NCBI RefSeq assembly: GCF_028009165.1
Contig: NW_026611614.1
Coordinates: forward strand, 124,001-188,000
Direction of reading: 5' to 3'
DNA length: 64,000 nucleotides
Source: Akanthomyces muscarius
Lineage: Eukaryota; Ascomycota; Sordariomycetes; Hypocreales; Cordycipitaceae
Part shown: piece by piece, positions 1 through 10,836 of the stretch
Layout: every line of letters starts with the position of its first letter
How positions within the stretch are numbered: position 1 is the stretch's first letter
Notes under the pieces: generated by a model
Database searches by the model: none
Told to the model about the DNA's origin: nothing
The model's input: the letters and a program-made list of their open reading frames with translations, nothing else
Position numbers and translations under genes: made by a program

Positions 1-208
1 ATGTATCTGTTCTAAGTAAAGCCCGCGATCATAAGCCATGTTCATCGCCATTCTGTTTTAGGTTGAGGTGCGGCGGCCCAGACCACTCGGCAAGCCTGCT
101 CCCGCTGATGACCAAGCATAGCAGACAGAGACATTGCCAGTAGTCGGAGCGTCGGCCAGAGAGACTGTCTGAGGAGGAAGCAAAGTTGCTGATGAACAAG
201 ATCTCTTG

Positions 209-1236
209 TCAGGTTTGGTCCTGAATCACACGTAGCCAGTTAGCTTCCTTCCATACAAGTCGCATCCATGTTCTTCCGCGCTTACATTGTTCAGTAGGCG
301 CGTCAGAAATTGCTTCATATTTTCAAGCGATTGCTTCGCATCTTCGCCGCCATCGTCTTTAAATCTGTGAAGCAGCTCGTGGATTGTGACGAGGATCTCG
401 TTCACGTCCACGTCAGCAGGATTTTCTTCATCGAGGAGTTTGCTACAGCGAATTCCTATGAGATTGCAGGCAATGGTGAAGGCTTTTTGATCGTTCTCTG
501 GCACAACCAGCAGCAACCAGTTATAACCCTCCGTACACCAAGCCGTACTCCTTTCCCAATTTCGCAAATATTGGTAGCAAAGACCAATAATATTCGCAGC
601 TTTAGCAGCGTACCTTACGCTATCAAGAGTGAACCGTTCCATATTGCGTGCCTCACGCAAACATGCCAAACCCTTTTCGATCGCAGCATATACCTTTTGA
701 TGATGAAGGTAGACTCCAGCCTGCTGATGAAATGCGATTGTCTTCGCAAAGGGAGTTGTTGCAATTTCGTTCAACTTCTCAACACACACATAGGCTCCTT
801 CCCCGTCAGATCTGGACAGGTAGATATTGCACAGCTGCATGTAACATTCGACTTTCGTGTCCATAGCGAGTTTGCAATCGCGATCTCCAAAAACGGAGAG
901 AATTTCCTTGTATTTTCGTTCGCGATATGGGGATTCAGGCTCCTGCGCAATGCGCAGAAGGAGTAGTCTGGTCATGTCCGCATTATGAGGCTGATGCGGG
1001 CCCAGAGTTTGACCGAGTTCTGCGATAGCATCATCCATTGCTTGCAAGCGTTCCCAAGGAGGCAACAGAGGCACCGTCCACATTGTTGTGCGTGCGTTAA
1101 CCTCTGATTTAGACGTGTGCTCCCAGTCGGCCAGCCGGGCGTTCCTGAGATCCAGGAGTGTGCCACCCTCGACTTTACGAAGTTCTCTCATGGCTTCTAG
1201 GCATCGGTCGGCTTCAAATAAAATATCCGCAGACAT
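209..1236 (-). CDS. TPR-like helical-repeat protein, single N-type module (paralogue A)
   Basis: Predicted 320-aa protein: exon 286..1236 (ATG at 1236), intron 221..285 (GTAAGC, branch GCTAACT, TTCAG), then a 12-nt last exon 209..220 ending in TGA. Read without splicing it would end at 226 with 336 aa. It is all-helical in appearance, with repeated Leu/Ala-rich helices typical of TPR-like solenoids, and no signal peptide or membrane segment. It aligns along its length with the first half of the protein at 4726..6622 (both begin MSxDIL..AD.CLE), and the coding exon is 951 nt in both genes with the intron at the same place. In this copy a stop follows the intron immediately, so the second module is absent. 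The function is unknown; protein-protein scaffolding would be usual for such folds (inference). Confidence 0.75.
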
Positions 1237-1289
1237 GATGGTCGATGAAAGACGTTAGATCGGTTGCTTCAAGGGAATGGCAAGACGTG

Positions 1290-1530
1290 GAGTACTTATT
1301 TGACTCCGGTACGAGTACGGGCTGCTGTCAATTGTCGGTGAACAACTTGGTGGCTCGCTGCGGCCACCATCGACCAACCTGGCTTGAACGAGTGCGGACG
1401 TGGCACTGACCTTCAGTTGTGCCCAACACTTTGGGCATAATGCGAAAACTGGATCTTGGACCTACCTCATTCTATTTCACCGCCCCAGGGCGAAATGTGC
1501 AGGCAAAGGCAATTCTTCTTCGACGCGCCA
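1290..1530 (-). repeat. Upstream segment shared by the TPR-like paralogues, copy A
   Basis: The DNA upstream of the gene at 209..1236 resembles that upstream of the gene at 4726..6622 (6690..6930), and its first ~100 bp also resembles 3755..3850 upstream of 2789..3679. Shared landmarks are a TGTCGGTGAA core, a CCAACCT block and a CTATTTCA block. It probably carries a promoter that was duplicated with the genes. Confidence 0.6.
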
Positions 1531-2788
1531 CCGGCGTCCAAGGGTGACCCTGCAAGTTGTCGCAGACGAGGAAGAAGCCCGTCATGGGCTTCATGCACCA
1601 TTGTTTGCTGGTCAATTCAAAAAGGCGTGCGGCATGAGCCGAAGTCTTTTGGAAGCGACACTCACTACCCGTTGGCGATGGAATGTGAAGCGGCTGGCAT
1701 TGTGCTGGTCTACATCCTCGCCAACCAGATCCGCCTCTACACAATATATACAGTCAAGACAGCTACACTGCTTCGTTTCGATAGTATAGATCGGGAAACT
1801 ATGACATAACCCATGAAAGGCCCGAAAGAATATTACTCGAATGGCTGCCCGACTAGTCCTGCGGCCATCGTGGCCAGTGAATAGCGCACGAGCACACTAC
1901 CACTATAGCTGCCAGCCTATGTCCAACGCGGCACTGATGGGCATGAGTTTTATGCACGCACGCCACACGGATTCATCGTTTCCGGTGCGGTGAAGGATAG
2001 TCAGAGCTAGCCAGCTGATCGTCTCGGTGCAGATCGTTGCGACAAGGGGTCTGTAGTTGAGAGGTGCGTCTTCGTCGGGGGTTTCGAAGAAAATGCTGCT
2101 ACTTTTAGCACCGGAGACCAAACTTTGAACAGACTAGAGTGTCCGCTAGTTACAGGCAAAAGCCATGGTGGCTGGCTTACTACACGCCACACAACCACTG
2201 GCTGAGACGGCTCACCTCGGGGAGAGGTACGTCCTCTGGAGTCATTCCCAACAAGGCTGCCACTGGTTGGTAGTAGATAATCTCGGATGTGTTTGCGCCT
2301 TCTGTTAACCCCTTGTGCATGATGGAGATGGGGTGAGGAAGAAAGGCAATAGGGAGAGGACGGCTGCGCTACCCAGTCTGCCAATGGCGTAACCACCCAG
2401 TTATTGACAGCGACCACAAGGCTCTTTTCCCCGCAGCCTGGTTGAAAAAGCGCACTAACTGCGAGGTGAGTGTCCGACTTACAGCCTCGTACCAGTACTG
2501 GCGCCGACGTCAATACCTCCACGGCCAAGAGCGTCCACGTATTTACTTGAATGAAGATTGCTCTTGGGAAGTTTTCTACCTAAGATAACATTTTATTTCT
2601 CAATCACTCTGCATCGAACCGAAAAATGAAAAGACTAAACGGCGGTCTCAAGCTGTAAGAAGCTACAGCGCCGTATTATCTATCATAACCAAAGCCTCAT
2701 CACGATCACAGCTTGTCCTTGGCAGCGCACAATATGTCAGTGTATAGGACCTGCACAGTAAATGGATCTCCACTTACTTGAATTGAAA
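1531..2788. other. Intergenic relic DNA
   Basis: No convincing gene. Positions ~1853..2050 on the plus strand resemble 36038..36256: both copies encode a SFMHARHTD peptide, but this copy is broken by stops. Positions ~2465..2760 resemble ~4516..4715, so the 3' flanks of the genes at 2789 and 4726 are also related. Long frames here lack ATG starts or coding character. Confidence 0.5.
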
Positions 2789-3679
2789 CTATATAATTTC
2801 TTCCCCAAACTTGCAAAGTTCGGGAGATGTCTCTGCGGTGTCATCGTGCTCCGCATCTTCTGTGTTTTCAAGCAGCTCAGTTGTGGTCTCGATGTACTTC
2901 TTCACGGCGCTGCTTCGGAGTCGCCGCCATGAAAGACCTTCCGCCCGCCAGTTCTTAGCTGTTTTAAAGTTCTGCACACGTCTGAAAGCAGCAGCAATGA
3001 CCAAAATAACCTGGATACCCTGTTCTATGCAGTCATTGCATTTCTCGTGCAGAAGACTCATACACTTCAAAGACACCTTCAACGCAGATTCGAATTGCTT
3101 TTGGACGTTGTGCGCGGCGCCTTGCAGCCAAAACGCACAAAGCATGTCATGATCGTTTCTGGCGATTTGTTCCAGCCTGTCGGCGGCCTGCATGGCAACC
3201 TCTCCCCGGCGTGCGTAGAGGTGAAGCTTGCAGAGCTCCAGTATGCATCCAAAGCGAGCGAACTGCACAAGGTTGTTGGGTTCTCTACCGTTGCGTTTTC
3301 CATTGTCGTGTTTTTCGATGCGGAAAAGGATAAGCTGACAAAGTTGGAATCTGTAATTGACCTCTTTTTTAGGATCCCATGCAAGACGCAGAAAGTCTAG
3401 GAACAGTGCGGAAGGATGATATTGACCGTGAGTCGATTTCACCTGCATGATTCGGTCATCCAATACTGGCAAGCGTTCCTGCTCAGGTAATAGCCCTAGC
3501 CATTCGTAAAATTTTTTGGGGTTACGCCATTGTTCAATGCCCGGTCTCTCAATGTCCGCTCTCTCAATGTCCGCTCTCTCAGTGTCTGCTCTCTCAGCGC
3601 TCGCAATGGACAGACGAAGTTCCTTTGAATGCTGCAACACGTGGTCGGCTTTTGCCTCGATGTCGGGGGATATAGACAT
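2789..3679 (-). CDS. TPR-like helical-repeat protein, single C-type module (paralogue B)
   Basis: Predicted 296-aa intronless gene. I chose the ATG at 3679 because the protein then begins MSISPDIEAKAD, which matches the start of the second module of the 4726..6622 protein (SPEIKSRAD); the frame further upstream has only a GTG. The body shares LPxEQRLPxLD, GExAMxAADRLEQ and a KxFxxAxxxxLKCM stretch with that module. Residues ~25-45 hold a 5-aa repeat (ERADI-type) encoded by four 15-bp units. There is no N-type module upstream, yet the upstream DNA (3755..3850) resembles that of the other two family genes. A GTAAGT lies just past the stop, as in the paralogue at 4726, so a terminal or 3'-UTR intron is possible. 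Function unknown. Confidence 0.75.
   Translation of the reverse strand: MSISPDIEAKADHVLQHSKELRLSIASAERADTERADIERADIERPGIEQWRNPKKFYEWLGLLPEQERLPVLDDRIMQVKSTHGQYHPSALFLDFLRLAWDPKKEVNYRFQLCQLILFRIEKHDNGKRNGREPNNLVQFARFGCILELCKLHLYARRGEVAMQAADRLEQIARNDHDMLCAFWLQGAAHNVQKQFESALKVSLKCMSLLHEKCNDCIEQGIQVILVIAAAFRRVQNFKTAKNWRAEGLSWRRLRSSAVKKYIETTTELLENTEDAEHDDTAETSPELCKFGEEII
3545..3604 (-). repeat. In-frame 15-bp tandem repeat (4 copies)
   Basis: Four units of TCTCTCAATGTCCGC type on the plus strand; the last two copies carry substitutions. Inside the coding sequence of the gene at 2789..3679 they give a charged 5-aa repeat. Confidence 0.9.
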
Positions 3680-3754
3680 GGTGGTTGATGAACAGCGCGA
3701 GTCGATGAACAGCACGAGCTGTTGTCTTTAGAGAAAGATACAACAGGGTTATAT

Positions 3755-3850
3755 AGTTATTCGAGACCTGGTCCGAATACGAACCACTCTGAATGTCGGT
3801 GAAAAAATTGATGGCTTGTTGATGCCCAACCTCCGGTCAGCTTTGCTCGA
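3755..3850 (-). repeat. Upstream segment shared by the TPR-like paralogues, copy B
   Basis: Carries the same TGTCGGTGAA core and CCAACCT block as 1290..1530 and 6690..6930. It sits ~80 bp upstream of the ATG at 3679 and is a likely promoter carried along by gene duplication. Confidence 0.6.
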
Positions 3851-4725
3851 AACGAGGCAATGTATTGCACTGGTACAGGTAAGATTCCGGGAATGTTCCG
3901 CGGCGGAGGTTTCCTCTGGCGCCGGACAACAAATATCAAAAAGTGCAAAAAGGGGACTAGAAAGTCATGTTGCCCGTCACTAGGGGCAGGTCTTTTGATT
4001 AGGGTCAAGGAGGGACGTTGCCTATCCGGTGTAGGTGTGCTGGTGATCTCGTCCCGCTTGCTCGCCAACCCGCCTCGCCAGCTCTGTCTGGCCGATCCTG
4101 ATGGGCGATCCGCTCGCACCACGGTCTCTGGAGTCTCATAACAAGATCGCTTCATTACATTTCTGCTTTCCTACCTTCTGACTAACCAGCCTGGACCAGT
4201 GGCCAAGGCTGTCTCCTGCATGGAAGGAGCTGGAAACCCAGGTGCTGCCCCGTTAGGCAGCGTTACTGAATGCGGACTCTAACCCAGACTAAGCGCCATG
4301 CCCATGCCTCCTGGTTCAACTCCTGGTCTAGCTGTGTGCGGTGCCAAAAATAGTTCCTGTTGTCTGGTCCTGGAATGTCGCCCGTAGAACCGAAGATTAA
4401 ACTTTAAAACAGGCCATCATGGCCGCTAGTTATGAGTAAAATTTATGGTGGTTGATTCCTGCTACACGTCTACGCCAACAAAGACCGGGGGGCTTCCGTA
4501 GCTTGATCGGACAACCGACCGCGAGGTGAGTGTCCGAATACGCCCGGACTGCACGCTCTATCACTTTGCAGTGAATCTAAGACCAAAAGAATCAAATTGC
4601 GAGCGTAAAATATGGAACGCGTCAATACAGCGCTCTATATCATGACAAAAGTCGCATGAACATCGCATCGCGTCCTTGATCGCGCACCATGCGTCAGCGT
4701 CTAGCACCTACAAAGCAATTAGATC
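3851..4725. other. Intergenic spacer, no gene seen
   Basis: Several short frames occur, but none is supported by an ATG, a splice-consistent extension or a recognisable motif. The segment ~4516..4715 resembles ~2465..2760 (shared GAGGTGAGTGTCCGA and a TACAGCGC block), marking the 3' flank of a duplic­ated unit. Confidence 0.5.
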
Positions 4726-6622
4726 TCAATGACACTTACTGGATATTGCAAGAAATGAGAAAGATTTCTCCCAAGAGGCAGCTTCAGCCTCCCAGGCTTT
4801 TGATGTTTGGAAGTCTCCCACATGTTCAAAAACATAGCCACAGAGAAAAGCAGCCCCCAAACCCAACATCATACAATCAGCACATTCCTCGTGCAAACGA
4901 GTCATACACTTCAAGACCGCCTCGATCGCGGGTCCGAATTTCTTTTGAACACTGAACGCGGTGCCTTGCAGGAGAAACGCTTCCATCTTGTCATGATCAT
5001 CCCCGGCGACTTGTTCCAGCCTGTCGGCGGCTACCATGGCCTGCTCTCCTTGGCGGCTCAGGATTGATAGCTGGCAGAGTTCCTTTATGGCTTTATGATG
5101 AGCAATAAGATAGTCGGCGTGCGCTGAAATGTCTCCGCGTTTGCGAATGCCGCGGCGGTTTGCAATGTTGCCGAGTTTGCGAATGCCGGCGCGCTTTGCA
5201 ATGTCGCCGAGTTTGACATTGCCGCCGAGCATGTTGTCAAGCTTTCTTAGACGGGAAAAGATATCTTCCAGTCGTTCGAGTCTGTACTCTGCCGTATTTC
5301 CGGAGACGTAATCAAGGCGGTTATATTCCAGCAGTAGTGTGGTGGGATGATCTTCACTTAAAGTCGCTTTCGCCTGCGCGATAAAGATATCCAATGCTGG
5401 CAAGCGTTGCTCTCCAGGAAGCTGCAGCAATCGCGCCAGAACTGATGCGCGGCCAGAAAATTTCGAAGCAATTTCGATGGCCTCTCTGTCAATGGCTGTG
5501 TAGGAAAGACGCCGTTCCCTCATCTGATTCAACACAAAGTCGGCCCTGGACTTAATCTCGGGTGATACAGTCCCAGACAAGGTTGAATGTGAGCTGCGCA
5601 AACCATCATCCTGTGCACCGGAGGTCAGCCGCCAGCCAAGGCAAAACAGTTTGATTCTGAGCTACACTTACTCGATTGCTAGCCAGCTTTTCTTTGAGAA
5701 TTCCTTCACATGCCTGCAGGGTCTTAAACTCCTGACCCTCTGCATCTGCAAGCAGCTTGGAAATGAGCTGGATGTGGTCCTTCAAAATGGCGGATGAGAC
5801 TGGTGGAACGAGTTCTTGGATATCAAGAAGGCCCTCGCGTTGTAGAATAGCAGTTTCCAGCCTACAGGCTGTTCTGGTGCAAAAGGGCGAGTTCTCTGGC
5901 AGAATATGCCGCATCCAAGACAGAGCCTCCGAGAACCAGTCCGCAGCTCTTCCAAATTCCTGGAGAGACTGGAGGGAAAGACCGACGAGAGAGGCAGCCT
6001 TATGAAACCACAGTCCTTCATCGATCGCCCCGATCCAGTGACTTATACATGCCAAAGCCCATTCAATCGCAGATCGGAATTTCTCTTCGTACAAATGCGC
6101 TGCAGACTGCAGGTACGATGTAATTGAAATGTGCTCAGGTTCTCTGGTAATCTGTCTGAGCTTCTTGACGTGCTCGGATAATTCGGCGATATTGTCTTCC
6201 CCAATACAGATCTCGCTGAGACATATGTGGCAATTGATGCGGATGGTGACAGCCAACTCGTCGTCACGGCCCTCATAGGAGGACAAATAGTTGAGACACT
6301 CTTGTCGTTGGAAATCGTCCTGTAGTTGATAGGGAACACGCAAAAACTTGAGTATGGCCACTTCATCATGATTATCGCCCAGAAGTGTTTCCGCTTTTTC
6401 GATAGCGTCATTCAATTCTAGCACGCGTTGCTCAGGAGGTAGCACTGGCAACAAATTTGCTACTGCTAGGACGTTGCCACTTTGAACACGACTGCGGGCT
6501 TTCTCGATAACATTGGCTCTCACCGTAGCAGGTTGGTCGGATGGCTGGTCGGACGTGGTACCGCGGAGTTTTTGCAAGACTTCGAGGCATTCGTCGGCTC
6601 GAGATAGAATATCCTTGGACAT
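4726..6622 (-). CDS. Two-module TPR-like helical-repeat protein
   Basis: Predicted 611-aa protein: exon 5672..6622 (951 nt, ATG at 6622), intron 5611..5671 (GTAAGT, GCTGACC branch, CACAG) and exon 4726..5610. Read without splicing the two exons look like separate genes 4 bp apart, but the second frame has no ATG, while removal of the intron joins them in phase. Residues 1-317 form the N-type module (like 209..1236) and 318-611 the C-type module (like 2789..3679). The modules also resemble each other (LPxEQR...LD.AI..A, helix pairs, KF..AIE..L.C), so an ancient internal duplication is likely. The C-type module contains a 12-aa repeat (KLGDIAKRAGIR type). No catalytic motif, signal peptide or membrane helix is seen. 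Probably a protein-binding solenoid; exact role unknown. Confidence 0.8.
5128..5220 (-). repeat. In-frame 36-bp tandem repeat (~2.5 copies)
   Basis: Units of 36 bp inside the gene at 4726..6622 encode a basic 12-aa repeat. Its sequence is unrelated to the 15-bp repeat in the neighbouring paralogue. Confidence 0.85.
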
Positions 6623-6689
6623 GATGATTGGTAAACGAGGTAAAATCTCTCCTTAACAGAAATGTACAAAAATGTACAGAAGACACGGG

Positions 6690-6930
6690 CCATTTATCCA
6701 GTCCAGATACGAGCACGAGTGCCGTGAATTGTCGGTGAAAGATTTGACGGCTCACTGGTGCCCAATGCCAACCAACCTGCATGGTGCTGCGCCAAGGAAT
6801 GCGGATGAGAGACCAACTCAGCTCTACCCAGCACTCTGGATATGACGTGGCATTTCGGACCCTGTCGCTTTTTCAATCTATTTCATGCCCCGTGGCGGAT
6901 TGCGCAGGCGCAGTGCAGCTCCTTCGGCCG
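6690..6930 (-). repeat. Upstream segment shared by the TPR-like paralogues, copy C
   Basis: Upstream of the ATG at 6622; resembles 1290..1530 over ~240 bp and 3755..3850 over ~100 bp. Confidence 0.6.
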
Positions 6931-7640
6931 CTACTGTGCTCTTCCCGAGCAGCTCGAATCTGGAAACGAAACATGCCCTCGAACACTTCCCGAGGCGTCG
7001 CTCTACGGCGCAATCGAGCCGGATGGAAGGATCGCAGCTCAGGAGTAAGCGAAAGTGCGTAAATCTGCGGAGTTGCCAACCTACCAGAGTATGGGCTGAT
7101 CGTCGTGACTTGCATCGCTGGAATACGGAAACACGCCCGCCTGCACCGGGGTATGCGAGCCTGAATCGAGGCCACACCGCGTACTTCTAAATATGGCTCT
7201 TGCTCGAAGCGATTCGAGACTTGTATGGTGCGATCTGCAAGTTAATTATATTGCTGTCTTGGTCAGTTCACAGTGGAAATGGTCAGCAACGGAACATCAA
7301 TCGGTCGGCACCACCGTGCAGCCGGCTGGATTACAGGGTTACACCTTGAATTCAGAACATTAGGTGCGTGTGACCAATAATATTGCACCTAGTGCCACTG
7401 TGGCTTGTGCTAGCAGATATGGTCTGCCGGATGGGCTTTGCTTGTTCTCCGGGTGTATTAATGGCTGTGGATTAATCTCGCGAGGGGCCTCGGCTAAGTC
7501 TTGCTGGAGGCGATGCTGCGCGGTTTCTCTGCGAAGCAGGATCATCTTTCTACGGGTGTCCATTCTCTCATCGCATGATGACTCTTCTGCTATCGATAGT
7601 ATATGGAGTATCGCGGCGGTGCTCAACTTGCATCAGAAGG
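6931..7640 (+). pseudogene. Dispersed gene relic, copy 1
   Basis: Resembles 39740..40450 in several blocks, for example CGCGTACTTCTAAAT...CTCTTGCTCG, and a frame reading VTNNIAPSATVACA here against VTNNMAPSTAVACA there. Neither copy keeps a long frame with an ATG, so I read both as decayed copies of one sequence. Its original product is not recognised. Confidence 0.5.
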
Positions 7641-8353
7641 ATTGATTGCGGGAGAAATGGCCGCAGGCTTGAGACAGCACTCCGCTCGGATGAATCGTGC
7701 TTGTATCTCCACCACCAGCAAGAACTGTAGGCAACCGTGCTCAGAGTCTTCCATCTGGCTTGGTGGTCAGCGCACTGGCAGCCTGGAGCGGACGGAGTAG
7801 TCCTTTTCCGGGCCACAACCGGTCTACCTTTACGTAGTCAATAGAGAGACGCCACTCATTAAACCCGCAGACTCTTGACCCAATTTTCAAGGTCGTGATT
7901 CGACGATGCAACGACTAAGAAATGACTCGTTGTGGACTTTGGCGCCTGACGGTTGGTTCCCTGGACGAGCTAGCCACGCTACGAATGTTGCACGCCCTAT
8001 GAAATCCTCAAACCCACATCTCCCTGGCCAATAACTTACTGACAAGGACACCACTAGATTCCTTTCCAAGACTGCTTCGCTGGAGGGGGCGTCTCGACCC
8101 CTTACCCCCTTTCTCGACCGAACAGCGTCATCTCGAGGCCGGTGCAGTGGCTGGCCGTTGCACCGAGTCAACGCTATGGAATCCACACCATGTGCCATAC
8201 CCCGGCCCAAGGGCCGGATCAAATGCCTCGATTTTAAAAGCTTAAGTATCACCATTAGAGATCTTGTGTATTTGACTCTCACCTTCTTCTTGTCAGGGCT
8301 CAACAACTAACAACAACTACCAACACAAGACGGTGCATCCTCGATACGCTTCC
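7641..8353. other. Intergenic spacer and promoter of the next gene
   Basis: No gene seen. From ~8220 the sequence reads like a fungal promoter and leader: a TTTTAAAAG element near 8232, then a pyrimidine-rich leader with CAACAACTA repeats up to the ATG at 8354. Confidence 0.5.
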
Positions 8354-8863
8354 ATGACTTTCTGGTCCAAATTGTCAGCTCGCCTCCTAAAGCCCCCACG
8401 CAGCGCCAGCAGGGCAAGTCGTGAGAGCGAGATAACGGTCAAAACATCCTCACCAAACACAACATCCTCGTCGGTCGTCTATATCGCCAGCAGGAAGAAC
8501 AAACACAGCAAGAAATTGATTGAAGCGCTGACTCGCCGCGGTTTTGGATACGAGTATACATCCCACGGAATGAATGACTTCCCTGAAAATAGCATAGTCA
8601 CTTTTCTCTGGGTTGAAAAGTACGACTCAACCCTCGAGGAATGGGCGGGCATCGATCACCCGATCGACATTGTGCTTTTTATCACAAATTCAAGCAATGA
8701 TTATCAAAGAGAGGTGCATAATGGCGTTTTGCACTTTCCACTTTCGCCAAAAAGATGGGAAGATGTTGGCCCAGAATTTCAAAGGTTGGCGGAATCCAAG
8801 GCCAATGAGCTCGGAGTATCAAAAGAGACGCAATGGCTTAAGAGGGGTGGTGGCGAGACATGA
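8354..8863 (+). CDS. Hypothetical protein, 169 aa
   Basis: Intronless frame with ATG at 8354, preceded by a pyrimidine-rich leader typical of fungal genes. The first ~40 residues are Ser/Arg-rich and look disordered; from about residue 45 an alternating hydrophobic pattern (VVYIASRKN, IDIVLFITN) suggests a small alpha/beta domain. There is no signal peptide, membrane helix or known motif. I do not recognise the family. It is flanked by unrelated small genes. Confidence 0.6.
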   Translation: MTFWSKLSARLLKPPRSASRASRESEITVKTSSPNTTSSSVVYIASRKNKHSKKLIEALTRRGFGYEYTSHGMNDFPENSIVTFLWVEKYDSTLEEWAGIDHPIDIVLFITNSSNDYQREVHNGVLHFPLSPKRWEDVGPEFQRLAESKANELGVSKETQWLKRGGGET

Positions 8864-8954
8864 AGCACACGAGGATTCTGTTATTTTGCTTATTTGATAC
8901 TCTCCCATCAAGATCAATGGAATTGACGCCATGATAGCATAGAGTGATGGTTGG

Positions 8955-9299
8955 TTAATATCGATGCTTCCATTCATAAAAAAACGGTACGTCATCGTGC
9001 CAACGGGCCAAGATCGTCTGATGAAATAGTAGGCTCCATTGACCACGCGTCAACAATTTCTCTTCTGCCTGACAGAGAAGAATAACCTTGTCGTCTGCTT
9101 GTGCGCACTTCGAGAGGCTTCGAATAGTTCCTGGAAGCGTCTCAAAGCTGGTTTCTACCGGCGCCCGAAACGAGACCGATTCGAAAGGTTTGCCCTCAAG
9201 GATCCAAACTGCCGGATTCGTTAGCAGCTGCTGCATCAGTAGAAAATGGCCCATACTGTCAGTGGATCGAAGAATAACATATGAATGTACAGTGGCCAT
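8955..9299 (-). CDS. Hypothetical protein, 114 aa (possibly a gene fragment)
   Basis: Open frame with a true ATG at 9299 and protein-like composition in its second half (NPAVWILEGKPFESV, WSLLFHQTILARW). A second open frame in another phase lies just upstream (9259..9609) and meets it at a 7-T homopolymer (~9299..9305), so this may be the 3' end of a longer gene broken there. The divergent plus-strand model starting at 9335 competes with that reading. Family not recognised. Confidence 0.35.
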   Translation of the reverse strand: MATVHSYVILRSTDSMGHFLLMQQLLTNPAVWILEGKPFESVSFRAPVETSFETLPGTIRSLSKCAQADDKVILLCQAEEKLLTRGQWSLLFHQTILARWHDDVPFFYEWKHRY

Positions 9300-9334
9300 T
9301 TTTTTGCCGAGATGTATACTTGGCGTGCACCAGC

Positions 9335-9966
9335 ATGAGAATCGACTGGGGAGTGTTTGCCTTATATTCGCTAGCTCTACCTTCGTGGCTCGCGTGGCTC
9401 TTCTGTTTGTACATGGCCACAGTTGGGCCTAGCCCTTTCCCAGCGCAGCGCAAACATGGTGCAGCACTAGGGTGGCACACAAAAAACGGGCAACAACTCG
9501 AAAAGCCCAAGTGGCTTCGGAAGACCGCTTCCAGGTTCCGTGGGTGATCCAGGTCAGCTGCAAAGAAGGTAGGACCTGTTATGGTCATGGCTAGGCGATG
9601 ACGAGCCAATTTTCACACTGCTAGATTCTACTGCCGGTTCTTGGCTGGTCTCATCCCAATGCTTAGCTCGGTGGTAGCGACAAAAAAAGCACTTGCTCCT
9701 TACTATGGTTGGTACGGGACAGTGCGAGAGGTATACAACATCAATTCAGACCAAGCAAGCCACGTATATGCGGCCATCAAGTACGACTACGGCATTCGCC
9801 GTGAGAGCTTGTTTGCGTACCTTCTGCCATGGTTGTATAAGGGTAGGCTGACCAAGTAAAATGACGCTCCACACCCTCCAACTACTGACAGCCCAATGAT
9901 CTAGCCACGAATGGGTTGCATAGCCAAAGTAACGTGGCAAGCTCATGTGTCAGACACAAGACGTGA
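9335..9966 (+). CDS. Possible small membrane protein, 162 aa, three exons
   Basis: Model 9335..9543, 9625..9842, 9905..9966. The phases agree at both junctions and the second intron has a good branch (CTACTGAC) and CTAG acceptor; the first donor (GTGATC) is weak. The start is hydrophobic (about residues 8-28, one membrane helix). The middle exon (YYGWYGTVREVYNIN onward) is the most protein-like part. No recognisable domain. It lies only 35 bp from the divergent frame starting at 9299, so at most one of the two is likely to be real. Confidence 0.35.
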
Positions 9967-10836
9967 GTCCGTGGCCTTATTGATTGGCGAGTACAAGGTC
10001 GACAATATGTCACGGGTAAGCATTGGTTCATCATAGAGGCTGGTCGTCGACTCTGTTAGATTACTTGCTACTGCTGCCGGGAGCAATGGTTCTGCCACTA
10101 GCAGCGCCGGATGTGATTTTTGTTCTTGTCGAAATGGCGAGTGGCGTGCTAATAAGACATCAATATGCACCAAGGTGGATCGCTTCATACAGCTTACGTT
10201 TAGCAGTAGCGACGCCGTCAAGCAGGCCAGGTGGCCGGCCCCCCAGTATGGATGAAGACACTTCGTGGCTACATGCTCGACCACGCTTGGTTCGAAGGCT
10301 TGATGTACTCGGTTCGAAGCGCCTTACTACGCGAGATAAGGATGGAACAGCGAAGCTCGGAAGCGATGCTTTCGTTGCTAGACATTAGTTATTCTAGAGT
10401 GCCCTCGGGCCAAGACTGTATATCGGTATGGATTACTCCGCTCCCCATATGCCAAATGTGTCTCTTTTTCTTGTAACAGAACTATAATCCTCTTTTGGGC
10501 TCGTTTCCACGTCCACGGACGTGATGGTGACTCCACGGTCGACTGCACTCGGTATTTTACTGCGACACATGATGATGGTGTTGGTCATTGGAAGAAAGTA
10601 GTGCTTAAGGTGATATTAAACATGCTAGTCAATTACATTTTCAAAATATATGATGGATGGGGCTTGATTAGAGGTGCAGTAGAAACGAAAACTCAAATGG
10701 ATAGTCGATGGAAAAAGACATCACGTAGGTAACAGCCGATTTGTGATGGAGGCATTTCCGGTGTAGTCTCGTGGTCAATCTTGCCTCTTAGCGGCAGCAT
10801 ATCGATACTTGCCGTTGTCGTGCGTGGGGCGCTTGT
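9967..10836. other. Spacer, no gene seen
   Basis: Only short, mutually overlapping frames without motifs. The right part is AT-rich and forms the 3' side of the transcription-factor gene that follows. Confidence 0.6.

Noticed and set aside
310..966. 218-residue plus-strand frame
   Set aside because: Antisense shadow of the TPR-like gene at 209..1236; no motif and no spliced extension.
2007..2528. 173-residue minus-strand frame
   Set aside because: No coding pattern, overlaps relic DNA similar to 36.0 kb, and its composition is that of a random GC-rich frame.
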